Assembly (NCBI GenBank): GCA_963691655.1
Contig: OY829327.1
Coordinates: forward strand, 82,596,019-82,660,018
DNA length: 64,000 nucleotides
DNA from: Toxonevra muliebris
Lineage: Eukaryota; Arthropoda; Insecta; Diptera; Pallopteridae
Reading direction: 5' to 3'
The notes beneath the pieces are model-generated. The model saw only the letters and a program-made list of their open reading frames with translations, ran no database searches and was not told the DNA's origin. Of the stretch, positions 32,573 through 43,960 are shown piece by piece (within the stretch, counting starts at the first letter, position 1; every line of letters starts with the position of its first letter). Position numbers and translations under genes: made by a program.

Positions 32573-32698
32573 ACTTTTGTTTTTCGTATTTACAATTATA
32601 TTATAAACTAATTAAAAATTGTTTAAGTACAAAAACTTTCTACATTTAACTTTGATAGCGTTTTAAACTTGTAACAGAACTTATGGCAGGACTAAGTA

Positions 32699-33127
32699 AA
32701 TATAATAAATGAGATGAAAGATGACACCCATATACTTTTTCTCGTAAATTCTGGTTTTACCGAGCATTAGTGCTTGAATATCATAATTTGAACGCCTAGT
32801 TATAATGTTAAGCTATTTTGAAAACGAAAAACTGTTTAACTGATTTTTTGGCATACTATTTTTATGAGCTAGAAAAAGCTTTTTTTACGCTACTACACTA
32901 TTCTGTGTATGGAATATGATGAGGGATCTATGGGATCTAAACCCATGTACTTTTGAATTCAAACTGAGATAGCCGATTTTTTGAATTTTGGCCAGCTAGA
33001 TTTTTCAGCGGCCCCATAGTGAAGTGTGATTTTGTAAATTATCAAATTGGAGAAGGAATTTTTACTAAAAATAATAATACTTTTGGTATCAAAAGTCAGC
33101 AATAATTGCAGAGTCATAGAATATTTT
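32699..33127. other. Unassigned stretch
   Basis: AT-rich, no gene or repeat recognised. Confidence 0.4.
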
Positions 33128-33611
33128 TTTCTCTTCTCTTCTCTTCTCTTCTCTTCTCTTCTCTTCTCTTCTCTTCTCTTCTCTTCTCTTCTCTTCTCTT
33201 CTCTTCTCTTCTCTTCTCTTCTCTTCTCTTCTCTTCTCTTCTCTTCTCTTCTCTTCTCTTCTCTTCTCTTCTCTTCTCTTCTCTTCTCTTCTCTTCTCTT
33301 CTCTTCTCTTCTCTTCTCTTCTCTTCTCTTCTCTTCTCTTCTCTTCTCTTCTCTTCTCTTCTCTTCTCTTCTCTTCTCTTCTCTTCTCTTCTCTTCTCTT
33401 CTCTTCTCTTCTCTTCTCTTCTCTTCTCTTCTCTTCTCTTCTCTTCTCTTCTCTTCTCTTCTCTTCTCTTCTCTTCTCTTCTCTTCTCTTCTCTTCTCTT
33501 CTCTTCTCTTCTCTTCTCTTCTCTTCTCTTCTCTTCTCTTCTCTTCTCTTCTCTTCTCTTCTCTTCTCTTCTCTCTTCTCTACTCTTCTCTTCTCTTCTC
33601 TCTTCTCTACT
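33128..33611. repeat. (CTCTT)n microsatellite, ~480 bp
   Basis: Almost perfect pentanucleotide array; interruptions occur only in the last ~45 bases (CTCTCTTCTCTACTC). Long open frames on both strands (repeating LLFSS and REEKR) are produced by the pentamer having no stop codons, and are not genes. Confidence 0.99.
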
Positions 33612-34149
33612 TTCAAATCACGTTGACCAAAAGCTAACAACTCGACCAGCTATCTTCACGATCCTAGAGTAATTCAAAAGAAAATATTGTTCCGGTTTAA
33701 ATGGTTTTAGAAGACTTTTCAATAAAATTATGAAATGGATATCCAATGCTAAAGATTTTTGCAAATAAAATATTAAAAATTGCATTTAATGTAGTGTAAA
33801 CACCCCAACTCTTATTATCTTCCGGTAAAAGGTCACTGACAAATAATCCGAAATTTCTCATTAAGCAAAGAACCTACTAAAAAGCCAACCAATCGGTTTG
33901 AAAGTTATTTTATTGAATAATAATATTAAAATAAAATATTTGAACTATAAAACCAAGTAAATGAGTGATCTAAAGACAAGAATATTTTCAGCAAACTATA
34001 AAAAATACAAGGCATCCATCCAACAAATTAAAATTCATCTTACATCTTAATTCGACCACCATATTTGATCCACCATTTGGAATTTTTAAAACCTGACTGC
34101 AGATTTGTAATCAGTGACCCTTAAAACATTTCGGACCGCTGCACTTCTC
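33612..34149. other. Unassigned stretch
   Basis: No feature recognised. Confidence 0.4.
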
Positions 34150-34510
34150 ATTATGTCTGGCCGTGGGTGTAAGTTAGATAAAATCCGTTTTGTATACATT
34201 TTTTTCCTGCACCCCTAGACATATGCACACCTTCTGCTCCAAGGGCGCACGGGAACAATTTGGCTTAGGGCTCATTTGAAAGGGCATGGTTCAGTCTTTA
34301 TTTTCTGATATTAGCAAAGTTTGAAGCACGTCAAGGTTCAGCTCCACAATTTTTCAAAAATGGCCAAAAACGCAGTTTTCAGGGGTTTTTCCTCGAAAAT
34401 GTGCCGTGATGGGAAGTTTTCGACCCCAGATTTGTGCTCAGCATGAAAAATTCATTTGGAAACACTAGGAATCATCTAATTCGCAAAACCGATGCAGAGC
34501 AGTGTAGTTC
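34150..34510 (+). repeat. Internal piece of the GGCCGTA hAT-like family
   Basis: Matches the interior of the elements at 53221-54024 and 56141-57376: CATTTGAAAGGGCATG, AGCACGTCAAGGTTCAGCTC, CGTGATGGGAAGTTTTCGAC, GAAAAATTCATTTGGAAACA and CTAGGAATCAT. Neither end is present. Confidence 0.75.
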
Positions 34511-36550
34511 AGTATTTTTTACTAACTAAATTCTTTCCAGGTCACTTTGAATATTTTCCTTTCTGTAACTGTATCAATAGAGTTTTGGGCTGTAATGTTT
34601 GCAGTTTTATCCATCAATTTGCATTTGGGTATCTCATGATTATTTTGATTTTTTGGTTATGACACGTTCTTTTTGGCAAATTTTTTTTTCCATGCTCTTT
34701 TCATGCAAAATAAAAAAAGAAAAATTAATAACTTTTTATATGAAAAAAGTTATAAACATTTTCCATATTAAATCTGCACCCCTGAACAGTTGTTCCCTTG
34801 GAACATTGCTGATAAATATTGCAACACATCGGGGGAAAACAATCAAACTTTGAATTCATCTCATATATTTTTTACTCAACATCCTAAGGTAGAAACGGAC
34901 GTTGCAGTATTAAATTTGTAATCGCTTATTGTGCATTCGCAACAAAAAGTGCGAATGCATGTTCTATGTGCATGTGGGCGTGAAATCGTAAATAATGGTT
35001 TTCCACACATCACATTGTTTTTCCTTTTTTGCTTCAAAAGTAAATGATATGTCTGCGAAAGGAATTTTATAAAACAAACCCCATAAAGAAAACGAAATGT
35101 TTGTACTAATAAAAACAAAAAAAAAAAAGGTGGTATGGAAGAAGAAAATGTAGTATGCACTTAGTACACTCATGCACACAATACATACTTATATATGCAA
35201 GTACAATAAATACATCGAAAGTGCTCCGCAATAAAATGCGAACCCAAGGAAATCTAAATAGGGGCGTTGTTGTTTATTGTAATATAATATCGTTCGCTGG
35301 CCGTATGTTGTTGATGTAAAGTATCACTTGGCTGCTGTTACTATTCTAGCTCTGTCGTTGGCAATTTTAGAAGTGATGGCAACACAAACATCTGTACACA
35401 CATACACACATACACACGCACATACCCAGCAACATGTTTGAAAACAACCCAACGACGGAGTGATGCTCATCAGAAGTAATTCTGATGCAAATGTACGGAA
35501 ATTTCAATGTTTTCTTTATCCGTGTTTGAAATTCATAATTAAAATTCATTTTTGCTTTTCAAACAAAATACATACATATCTGATAAAGATTCAACAATTT
35601 AAATTCCATAAATATACATAAGTATGCTTCTTGAGGCAAAACATTTAAAATAACCCAGAATAGAGGCAAGAATTATTTAAAAGAATTTAAAAATTTGTTT
35701 AATAGGAATTAAAAAACCCAAAAATAGGAAAAAAAAAAATAGAATGCATTTTTTGCGGTATCTATTTTGAAGATTGGCCTCGCCGCCGTCCCCATCATCT
35801 ATAACAGCGATCATATTTTGGTCACAGCGCCTCATATCTAACGAGTCTATTATAATACTCGAGTAACCCGAAGAAGCAATAACAGCAGACATCAAAAACC
35901 CATCAACCCGATCCCGATATTCTTACCCTAATCTAACCTAATTATATATATTTATACGAATAGTAATAACAAAAACATACAAAACAAATTAGAGTAGCTT
36001 AAGTCGACATAAGTGTAAATAGAGTTTTTATGTTATTATTATTTAACTTTTCGAAAGACTTATTGCTATTCAACCTTTGTCTAAAAATACCGCATTTAAT
36101 CAAAGTTATATTACTTTACTTTATAACTTATTTTTTTTTCAAACAGTACAGTTTTTTTTTTGCTTTTTCATAAACTTTATTTCGATGACTAACAATTTCA
36201 AAGGTATGGCCATGTGAACACTTACGTTACGCATTTCGGGGAAACCCTGTTCTTGTAGCAAAGCATTTCACAATTTCTATGATCTATTTCCAAGGTAAAG
36301 GATCATGGAAAATATAACAATTGGTTACATTTATTCTGTTTTCGGTTTTAGATAATAATTTAAGGTCGCTGATTCCTACCCTGTATTCAAATTTTCTCTT
36401 TCCAATTTTATTTATATCGACCCTTATAATTTTTTTTTTTGGATTCAATTCTCTACATGAGAATAGAACCCGTTAAACTGGTACTTGAGTCACGTATTTA
36501 AGAACTAAATCACCAAAATGATCCATTTTATTAGAACAATTTTTAAGGAT
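34511..36550. other. Unassigned stretch
   Basis: Nothing convincing. It has short CACA-rich runs near 35395 and a slightly GC-richer patch at 35770-35920 with a 72-residue open frame on the minus strand that I do not recognise. Confidence 0.45.
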
Positions 36551-36835
36551 TTAACTCCATCTGGGAATCGAACTTGAGGCAGATGGAACTCCAGGACTCA
36601 GAACACTGCCCTGTGGTACTCCGGCTTTTACTTGACTTTTGGTTGATGTTTTATCATTTACTTTGACATGACAGCATATTATTGATGATAGGACTTTAAG
36701 ACCAAATAAAATAGAGCTGGAAGTAAATTTTTTAACTTGTATAACAGCCCTTGATGTCAAACTTTTTCTAACGATTCTTGAATGTCCAAAAATATGGCAG
36801 AGCAATATTTTTTGCGTTCCAGAAAGTCAGTGTCA
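36551..36835 (-). pseudogene. Jockey-like LINE reverse transcriptase remnant
   Basis: Minus strand reads AIFLDIQESLEKV-stop-HQGLL, YKLKNLLPALFYLVLKSYHQ and, in another frame, VKAGVPQGSVLSPGV. These correspond to the catalytic-domain region FLDV...AFDRVWHxGLLYKL and the GVPQGSVL block of Jockey/CR1-type RT. Small and heavily broken. Confidence 0.75.
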
Positions 36836-37417
36836 ATATTGATGACGATTGGTGATTCGGAACTATATTCTTATTTTCTTGTATTATTATATTATATTAT
36901 AGGTCTATATGAGGGCACTGAGTATTCAGGTTTATTTGGTTTAATGAGAAAAATTATTCATTTTTCTTATAATTGAAAGTAAATCGTAATAACTAAAAAC
37001 AACAATAACTAATTATGTTCACTCCTTTTTGCCTGTTATTAAAGTTATTAAATTTGTAAGTGTTTGAAAATCTTTTGGGGGAGGAAATTTTCCCCTTTTA
37101 CCTCCCCCCCGCCTCCCCCCTTGTATCCGCCCCTGAGTAATGCATATGCCAAAACATCTTAAGTGGAGATATTTTTTGGTTAGATGTTTTATTGTAAATA
37201 GCTTTAACTGACTTAAGTTAAAGATATTTCAACAATTTTTATATTTAAATTTTAGCAGATAAAAGAATATCTTATGTTCAAAGCGATTAAAATACAGTTT
37301 GTTCTTGGGTTACTTAAGAATTCCGAGTTCATAAGATTTCTGGACGGTTTTTAAAATCAACTTTTTTTTCAAGAAAAGTACATTTGTATTACAATTTAAA
37401 ATTTAGCTCTCTTTGCT
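36836..37417. other. Unassigned, with a possible hAT-like end
   Basis: 37074-37136 carries G- and C-rich runs ending CCGCCCCTG (complement CAGGGGCGGATAC), which looks like a hAT-type terminus. No opposite end was found. Confidence 0.45.
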
Positions 37418-37700
37418 TTAACCCATTAAGGACGGGATGGCCGCAGTTTATAAGGTTTATTTAAGTGGCTCCGTTAACTATGAAAACGAACTTAAAAAAA
37501 TTTGAGCCATTTCACTTTTTATGCAAAATTTTATGAACTTTCGAAATTTAAAATTTAGCTCTCTTTGCTTTAACCCATTAAGGACGGGATGGCCGCAGTT
37601 TCAATGTGACTCCGTTAACTATGAAAACGAACTTAAAAAAATTTGAGCCATTTCACTTTTTATGCAAAATTTTATGAACTTTCGAAATCTGCAGTCAAAA
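37395..37700 (+). repeat. 152-bp tandem duplication spanning flank and element end
   Basis: Both units contain the flanking AATTTAGCTCTCTTTGC, the TTAA, the element end and AACGAACTTAAAAAAATTTG. The second unit lacks ~11 bases (GGTTTATTTAAG region). Because host flank is included, the duplication happened after insertion. Confidence 0.85.
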
Positions 37701-39110
37701 TAAAAAAAAATAAATAAAATGCAAAAAGTTATGCTCACTTATTTATCGAAAAACAAGATTTTTCGATTAAAATTTTTGTTCTTAAACTATTTTCAGTATG
37801 AAATTATCAAGAAATACCTCTATTTGATGAAATTCCGGTGTCCATGCATTCTCAGCTTTAAAACGTGTTACTTGGTGTTTCAAAATTTAGCGTGTAAATA
37901 TGCAAAATGGCGGCTTGCAGGCGAAAAGTCGCTTCAAAACTTTAAGGAATTTTTACATAAGATGGGTGAACTTTAGAAAAAGTTTTATAAAACATAAACT
38001 TCTTAAAATTCATCAAAGAATACGTTCTGATTTTTTTAGAATTTTAGAACGACTTTTTTAATTTATTTTGCTTTTTGTAGACAATGAAAATTAAATCTAG
38101 TTGTTAATTTTCAAAGTCGTGACTACTGTTCCATGTTTTTAGTTAATTTAGGTAATGTATAACAAGCTTACGGCTTACGGGACGTATATATGTATGTAGT
38201 CATCACAACAACAGTGTATACAGAGACGGGCAAATCAGACCGCCGTTTCGGAATCCGCCACGATTCCTCATCAGTGATCTTAGTGATAGTTCTTAATCTT
38301 TCAATATCCTATATAAGCTACTGATATTTAAAAATATATAAAAAATTATAGCATATTTTATGACTCATTTTAAGAAGTTTTTGTTCTACACATTTTTTTT
38401 CTAAAGCCTATAAATAAAATAAAAGCAAAAACAAATGAAAACAACACCAGAGCAATGATTCAAATTACAGCCACTTTTATTTGAAAATTATGGACTTTAG
38501 AAAAAAATGTATGGAACAAAAACTTCTCAAAATGAATCATAAAATATGCTAAATTTTTTTAGAATTTTTTAAAAAAGTTTCGATCTTTTTTAAAATTTCA
38601 TAATTTTTAAAAATTAAAAAAGTGGTTTGAAAACTCTAAAAAAATTAGAAAGTATTCTTTGATGAATTTTAAAAAGTTTTTGTTTCATAAAATTTTTTTC
38701 TAAAGTGCACCCATCTTATGTAAAAATTCCTAAAAGTTTTGAAGCGACTTTTCGCCTTCAAGCCGCAATTTTGCATATTTACACGCTAAATTTTGAAACA
38801 CCAAGTGACACATTTTGAAGCTGAGGATGCATGGACGCCGGAATTTTATCAAATAGAGGTGTTTCTTGATGATTTCATACTGAAAATAGTTCAAAAACAA
38901 AAATTTTAATCAAAAAATCATGTTTTTCGATGAATAAGTGAGCATAACTTTTTGAATTTTATTAATTTTTTTTATTTTGACTGCAGAATTCGAAATTTCA
39001 TAAAATTCGGCATAAAAATGATATGGCTCAAATTTTTTTAAGTTCGTTTTCATAGTTAACGGAGCCACTTAAATAAACTATGAAATTGCGACCATCCCGT
39101 CCTTAATGGG
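37422..39110. mobile_element. TTAA-flanked element with ~0.5-kb inverted repeats
   Basis: The left end CCCATTAAGGACGGGATGG follows TTAA (37418-37421). The right end is its complement and precedes TTAA (39111-39114). The inverted similarity continues inward for roughly 500-600 bp (for example AACTATTTTCAGTATGAAAT at about 37784 versus its complement near 38876). TTAA target and CCC...GGG termini suggest a piggyBac-like MITE. No transposase. A second TTAA-CCC start lies at 37570-37574 owing to a 152-bp tandem duplication. Confidence 0.85.
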
Positions 39111-39114
39111 TTAA

Positions 39115-39700
39115 ACAATAGCCATATTCATTGCAAGTGCAAAATATTTCTGCTATCACAACAAAAAATTTATGCGATATGTACGGTAGCCAGATTTCGG
39201 AACCGCGAAATCGGTACACTAGGGACGTTGGAAATCAGTACAAATCAGTACAGTTTTTAATGGTTTTATTACCTAGTAATTCAAATGTAATATAGTGATA
39301 TAAACGTCCTGAACTTTTTCTACGATTTTGTGTGTACATTTATTTTTTCGTCAGTAGATAATGTTGATTACGTATCAGTTTCCATATTTAAAGAATTTTA
39401 AGAGCTGAATAAAATTTAATTAAGAACCAATTTCCTTCATTCATTTAAAAACTCACGTTTTCTCCCCTCGATAGCAGCAACGCGTATGTATTTTATTTTG
39501 TGAACAAACAGAAAAAGAGCAAATAGGGTGAGACTGTCTGCAAAAACGATTTTAAGGCCATTAAGGTTAAGCACAAAAATCCTTAAGACATTAATTTGAA
39601 AAAATCCGTACAAACAGATATGTAATTTTAAATTTGCATTTGCAATAATGCAAAACCATTTGCAATTTATCGTGAATAACGCTAATTTATCAACTACCTG
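39115..39700 (+). repeat. Diverged relative of the 1.3-kb repeat, interrupted
   Basis: 39117-39183 aligns with copy B near 30446-30512 (GCAAAATATT, GCTATCACA, ATGCGATATG), and 39625-39672 resumes with ATTTGCATTTGCAATAATG and CCATTTGCAATTTAT, matching 30518-30558. Confidence 0.7.
39184..39616. mobile_element. 433-bp insertion with 8-bp target duplication
   Basis: GATATGTA occurs at 39176-39183 and 39617-39624, exactly where similarity to copy B stops and resumes. The insert's own ends (CGGTAGCC... and ...CCGTACAAACA) show no clear inverted repeat, so the class is open; 8 bp fits hAT. Confidence 0.55.
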
Positions 39701-40501
39701 TGAGATGAAAAACATTGCATTAAAACCAAATAGAAATTATTTAAACAAAAAAGGTAATATCTCAAAATGCCGATTTTCAACATAAGCTACTCTAATTTAC
39801 TGAAACTGATAAATATGCATGAAAAAGTGCATCTGAAACAGGCGAATTAATACCCCATTAAAATCTTCGAATTAACCTAAACTAGTGCGGAAAGCTCGGT
39901 CTAGGCCTTCTATGGGCTGTTGTGCAAAATACCCGCTAATTCAAGTTAACTTTGTAAATTTTTCATTGCTTAACAAAATATGTGATGCAATGGCTGCGTT
40001 TCTAAGACGCAAAAATTTGGAAGCTGTTGCAAGAGTGATTAGTAATCAGTTTTGTGATTAGTCTAATAATAAAATTATGGACGATTTCGAGTTTGCGACT
40101 AGTTTGTCAATTGTCAAAGTTTTTTGAAAAATCAGATAAATAATATGATTATAAAAATGTCGTTCGAATGCCAACAGTTGTGCTAATCAGAAACACACAG
40201 CCCAATGTGTTTTTTACCTAAAATCTGTCAATCACAAATATTCTGCCTTATTTCATTACAGAAAATCTGTAATTTTAGAAAACACGTTATATGCTTATTT
40301 TTTCCTATAACAAATCATGTGTGATGGTATTCGAGCATGAGCATACTAAAGGATCGAGCTTCCGCTCACCCGTATTTGGCGGTTGATGCCGATGCGCATT
40401 AAATATTCTTTATATTTTACTGTTGGGAATGAACTAACAAATAGCAACAATTGAAATGTAAGCGCCTTAAGAGCACTAGTTCTTTCTTTCTCTCTCTTCC
40501 T

Positions 40502-40537
<36 letters not shown>

Positions 40538-41055
40538 TTGTCCTCTTATAACAAAATATCCTGTCAGTGGCCATGTATTGCCGCAAATGGAGTGCAGTGT
40601 GCTTTATTTTGAATTTGGTTGTATTGTGCTTTGTCGATGAGGCTGCTGCAGCTATTATGTTTTTGTTGCTGTTGCTGTTGCTGCCGCTTGCTAAATCCAG
40701 CTCAAGTACTATAGGTGCTTGATGATGCACTCACGTTAATGGGATGCAATTAAAGAGGTTGTACTTTTTCGTAACGAAAACACAAATAAAACAAAAATTA
40801 TTTAAGTGCTTTTTACTTCAAATTAAATTAAATGTAATACGTTTCAATTAAAGAAGATGCGCTCAAGTTTTTTATTTGTGTTTTATTTAATTGGACTTAT
40901 TGGCCGATTTTATTACACTGCATTGACTTAATTTGAAAATGATTTTAAAAATAAACTATCATTATTAGATGTAAGTTCTGCAGCACTATTACGTGAATGC
41001 TGCAGAATTCATTGGATCCAAGAAAAATTATTTAAGGAATTGTATCAATTCACTT
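39701..41055. other. Unassigned, with microsatellites
   Basis: Holds a (CA)n run at about 40505-40533 and a TGCTGT-rich patch at 40663-40690. No gene recognised. Confidence 0.5.
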
Positions 41056-41057
41056 TA

Positions 41058-41397
41058 GGGTGATTCTCGATGTCTAGTATAATTGCACGATAGCACGAAA
41101 TGCAAATATATTATACTAAATTATACTACGATTCGAGAGCGCACATGAACGTAGAACTGAAATATATTCGAAAATGTAAACACAGAGAGTGAGAGAGAGG
41201 CACAGAGTTGCATTTAATATAATACACTTCATTGCATTGAAAATATACATGGGTATCGTTGTAGGAAAAGTTTTTAAGTGTTGCAGAATGGATTGACGTG
41301 TATTTTGTTTTTGTTTCGTTGTACGGATTGGAAAGTTTTACAATTTGTGCTATCGTGCTACCGTGCAAGGGCATATACTAGACTTAGAGAATCACCC
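41058..41397 (-). mobile_element. MITE family Y, copy 1
   Basis: Ends GGGTGATTCTCGATGTCTAG and, as complement, GGGTGATTCTCTAAGTCTAG, are flanked by TA (41056-41057, 41398-41399). 340 bp, no coding capacity. A second copy lies at 44411-45153 in the opposite orientation. Ends and TA target fit a Tc1/mariner-derived MITE. Confidence 0.92.
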
Positions 41398-41399
41398 TA

Positions 41400-42342
41400 T
41401 TGAGTTTTTGTTTACTTACAATGCGTTGCGTTTTTCAATCCTACTAAAGCACACACAAAATAAAATAATCAAATGAAATTGATGATTGTACTGAACTGCA
41501 ATTGGGCGTTAAAAATTATATGTATTTGATGTGTTTTCATACCCCACACTTATTTACCGTTTTTTGTAATGCCCATATTTAGGCGTCGTAAGTATGAACA
41601 TATACATATATACAAGTATATAAATGTTCGACTCGCGGTGTAGCCATGTCCACCTGTCTGTGTACACGATTGCTCGCGTAAAAGTTGAGCAATCTTAATG
41701 TGCAATCAAACGTGCTACAAACATTTCTTATGATCAAGCCAAGATCAAATTCTGAAATGGGGAAAATCGGTTTAGTGGGCTTGGTACCTTCCCATACAAA
41801 TTAAATTTTCAAAAACATATATCAAAGGAAATAATAAATAAATTTAATTAATATCACTGGAATACAAAATTTCACTTTAAAAATATAACATGAACCAAAG
41901 TATGTTTTCTAAACTATATCGAGGACACTGAATACGAAAATCATATTCATTTTTTTTCTATGGGTAAGTTTTCGAGATATGACAAAATAACGGTTTTTTA
42001 GGTTACAGTTTTATTTACAGGCTAAAATCGATTTCCCTATAGTATCGACCGATCCAAGTTGTATATCATAAGAATTATAATTATATTACGCGTCTTATGC
42101 TGCTAAGTTTGTTAAAATCGGATTATAAATAGCTGAGATATAGATGTTGAAAGTTCAATTTTCGTGTGATTTTTGAGAAATTTTCACACAAGTCGTGGGC
42201 TAAGTTTTCTTTCTCACAAAAAGTAATCACAAAATCTGAAGTTTTATTTTTTTAATCGATAGTCAAAGTAATCAAGGATTGATTATAAATAGAATATTAT
42301 CGAAAACTCGAAATTTGCCTCAAAATTAATTGTGCTGTAGAA
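41400..42342. other. Unassigned stretch
   Basis: AT-rich. 41760-41820 (GTTTAGTGGGCTTGGTACC, TTCCCATACAAATT) faintly resembles the inverse of the GGTGCCACGCC family. Otherwise empty. Confidence 0.4.
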
Positions 42343-42369
42343 TGAATTTTGAGTTCGTCTACTACCTAC

Positions 42370-42996
42370 CTGGCAGTAGACGAACTTTTAATAAAACTCT
42401 CAGAGGTAGGCATAGATTGTCAAGGGTATACGGATGACATCGTCCTCATAGCCAGATGTAAATTTGAAGAAACTCTTTGTGAGATTATACAAAGGAGGCT
42501 AAGTATTACTAGGAGATGGAACAGGTCGGTAGGGCTAAATATAAACCCTGCAAAGACCACTATACCACTTCCATTTACTAGGAAAAGATCACTTCCGCGC
42601 TGGAAACCGATATCACTAGCTAGGGAGGTTATTGAACAAAAGCAAGAGGTTAAGTATCTGGGCTTAGTATTAGATAGTAAACTCACATGGAAATCGAATG
42701 TTGAGGCAGTGACAAGTAAAGGCACTCGCGCTCTAATGGTATGCGGAAGGCTAGCAGGGAAAACTTGGGGATGTAAACCAAGAGCAAGGAGAACTGAACT
42801 AAAAACAGCGAAAGCTAAATTATTTAAAGTTCAAAGGTTGGCATGTCTCTGTATAAAGAGAGCGATGAAAACACGTCCGACTGATGCATTGGAGGTACTA
42901 TTAGAGCTCACTCCATTACACCTCGTGATAGAGGGTACCTCCAAGGCAGCAATCGTAAAAGCAACAAGAAATAAAAGGTTAACGGGCGATCTATAA
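42370..42996 (+). pseudogene. Reverse transcriptase C-terminal half, LINE fragment 3
   Basis: Contains LAVDELLIKLSEVGIDC, QGYTDDIVLIARCKFEETL (catalytic Asp pair), LNINPAKTTIPLPFTRKRS, KQEVKYLGLVLDSKLTWKSN and LVIEGTSKAAIVKATRNKR. The upstream RT palm motifs are lost with the 5' truncation. The stretch is open for 215 residues including junction sequence, so the copy is fairly young. Confidence 0.9.
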
Positions 42997-43037
42997 GGCC
43001 TGAAAACCGAGATAGCCCGGCGAAAGACAACTATCTC

Positions 43038-43589
43038 TTGGACTGTCCCCAGGACAGAATGGACAAACAGTATAGTTTTGAGAAACACTTCGTTGCAAAA
43101 CTTAGTAGTAAGAACGAATGGGAGGGTGTAGAGTATAACTACACACTCAAAGAACACGCGATTAAGTGGAATACAGATGGGTCACGTACCGAGGATGGAA
43201 CTGGGGCAGGAGTATTTGGGCCAAGAACCAAACACTCTGAGCCGATGGGGATGTATCCTAGCATCTTCCAAGCTGAAATTCATGCAATTAGCACATGTGT
43301 GCAATTCAACCTGGATAGAAAGTACAAACGGCAAGATGTCGCTATCATATCAAATAGCCTGGCAGCCATTCAAGCATTATGCTCCTCTTAGATCACCTCT
43401 AAACTGGTGTGGAACTGTTCGAGCAAGCTCAATCAACTGGGCAAGGACAATAAAGTAGCTCTATGTTGGGTCCCTGGACACTTAGGAATAGAGGGTAATG
43501 AGCAGGCAGATGAGCTTGCTAGAAAGGGAGCAGCGACTACTTACGTGGGACCTGAACCCTTCTGTGGAATAACAGTCTGCGTATATTAG
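43038..43589 (+). pseudogene. RNase H domain, LINE fragment 3
   Basis: Shows IKWNTDGSRTEDGTGAGVFG, YPSIFQAEIHAISTCVQFNL (Glu kept, unlike fragment 2), VAIISNSLAAIQALCSS followed by a stop, then KLNQLGKDNKVALCWVPGHL and GIEGNEQADELARKGA. The SNS in place of SDS changes one expected catalytic Asp. After PEPFCGI the ~150-bp deletion begins. Confidence 0.88.
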
Positions 43590-43599
43590 TATTGTATGA

Positions 43600-43850
43600 C
43601 TAGGCACTGAGGGCTCAGAGAACACCTTCGCAAAATAGGAGATGAGGAAAGCTCAATATGCAGGTTTTGTAATGAGGAAGATGAATCATCAGAACATATC
43701 TTAGCTCAGTGTGGAGCACTGATCCACAAAAGAATGAAATGTCTGGGTATGTACGAAGTCCTCAGTACTAGCATCAATAGATTCGGGCGCAATACTCAAA
43801 TTCTTGAGGGACACTGGACTGGACACTGCACTCTAGGCAAATCAGACTAG
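43600..43850 (+). pseudogene. Zinc-knuckle C-terminus, LINE fragment 3
   Basis: Reads GLREHLRKIGDEESSICRFC, NEEDESSEHILAQCGALIHK and RMKCLGMYEVLST, with the full C..C...H...C set. It is reached only through the deletion junction at about 43571. Confidence 0.8.
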
Positions 43851-43960
43851 ATAGAGAAGAGGGACGTACAGTAGATCTTATAGGCTGCGGTACAAATACA
43901 TAAACCTCTCTAATGCAATACAGTACAACCCACTTAGTTCCCTTATTAGCAAGCTTTGAC

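Larger units (their letters stand above)
29357..32696 (+). mobile_element. DD37D Tc1/mariner-type element carrying two younger insertions
   Basis: Ends CTTAGTCCTACCATAAAG and, as complement at the right, CTTAGTCCTGCCATAAGT, both run into TCTGTTACAA and are flanked by TA (29355-29356, 32697-32698). Removing the two insertions (29434-30774 and 31148-31848) leaves about 1.3 kb, the normal size. Confidence 0.93.
42343..43960 (+). mobile_element. LOA-like LINE fragment 3 (same family as fragment 2)
   Basis: Colinear with 13326-15120 (inverted). It starts inside the RT domain at a small inverted junction (42352-42386), runs through RNase H and zinc knuckle, lacks ~150 bp between them, and ends after AGATCTTATAGGCTGCGG and AATGCAATACAGTAC near 43930. 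Confidence 0.9.

Noticed and set aside
33047..33672. Long open frames on both strands (LLFSS and REEKR repeats)
   Set aside because: They are reading frames through the CTCTT microsatellite, which contains no stop codon in any frame.
37719..37976. 85-residue open frame
   Set aside because: Lies wholly within the inverted repeat of the TTAA element and is broken in the other arm.
40346..40730. Open frames with CVCVCV runs
   Set aside because: Translation of the (CA)n microsatellite.
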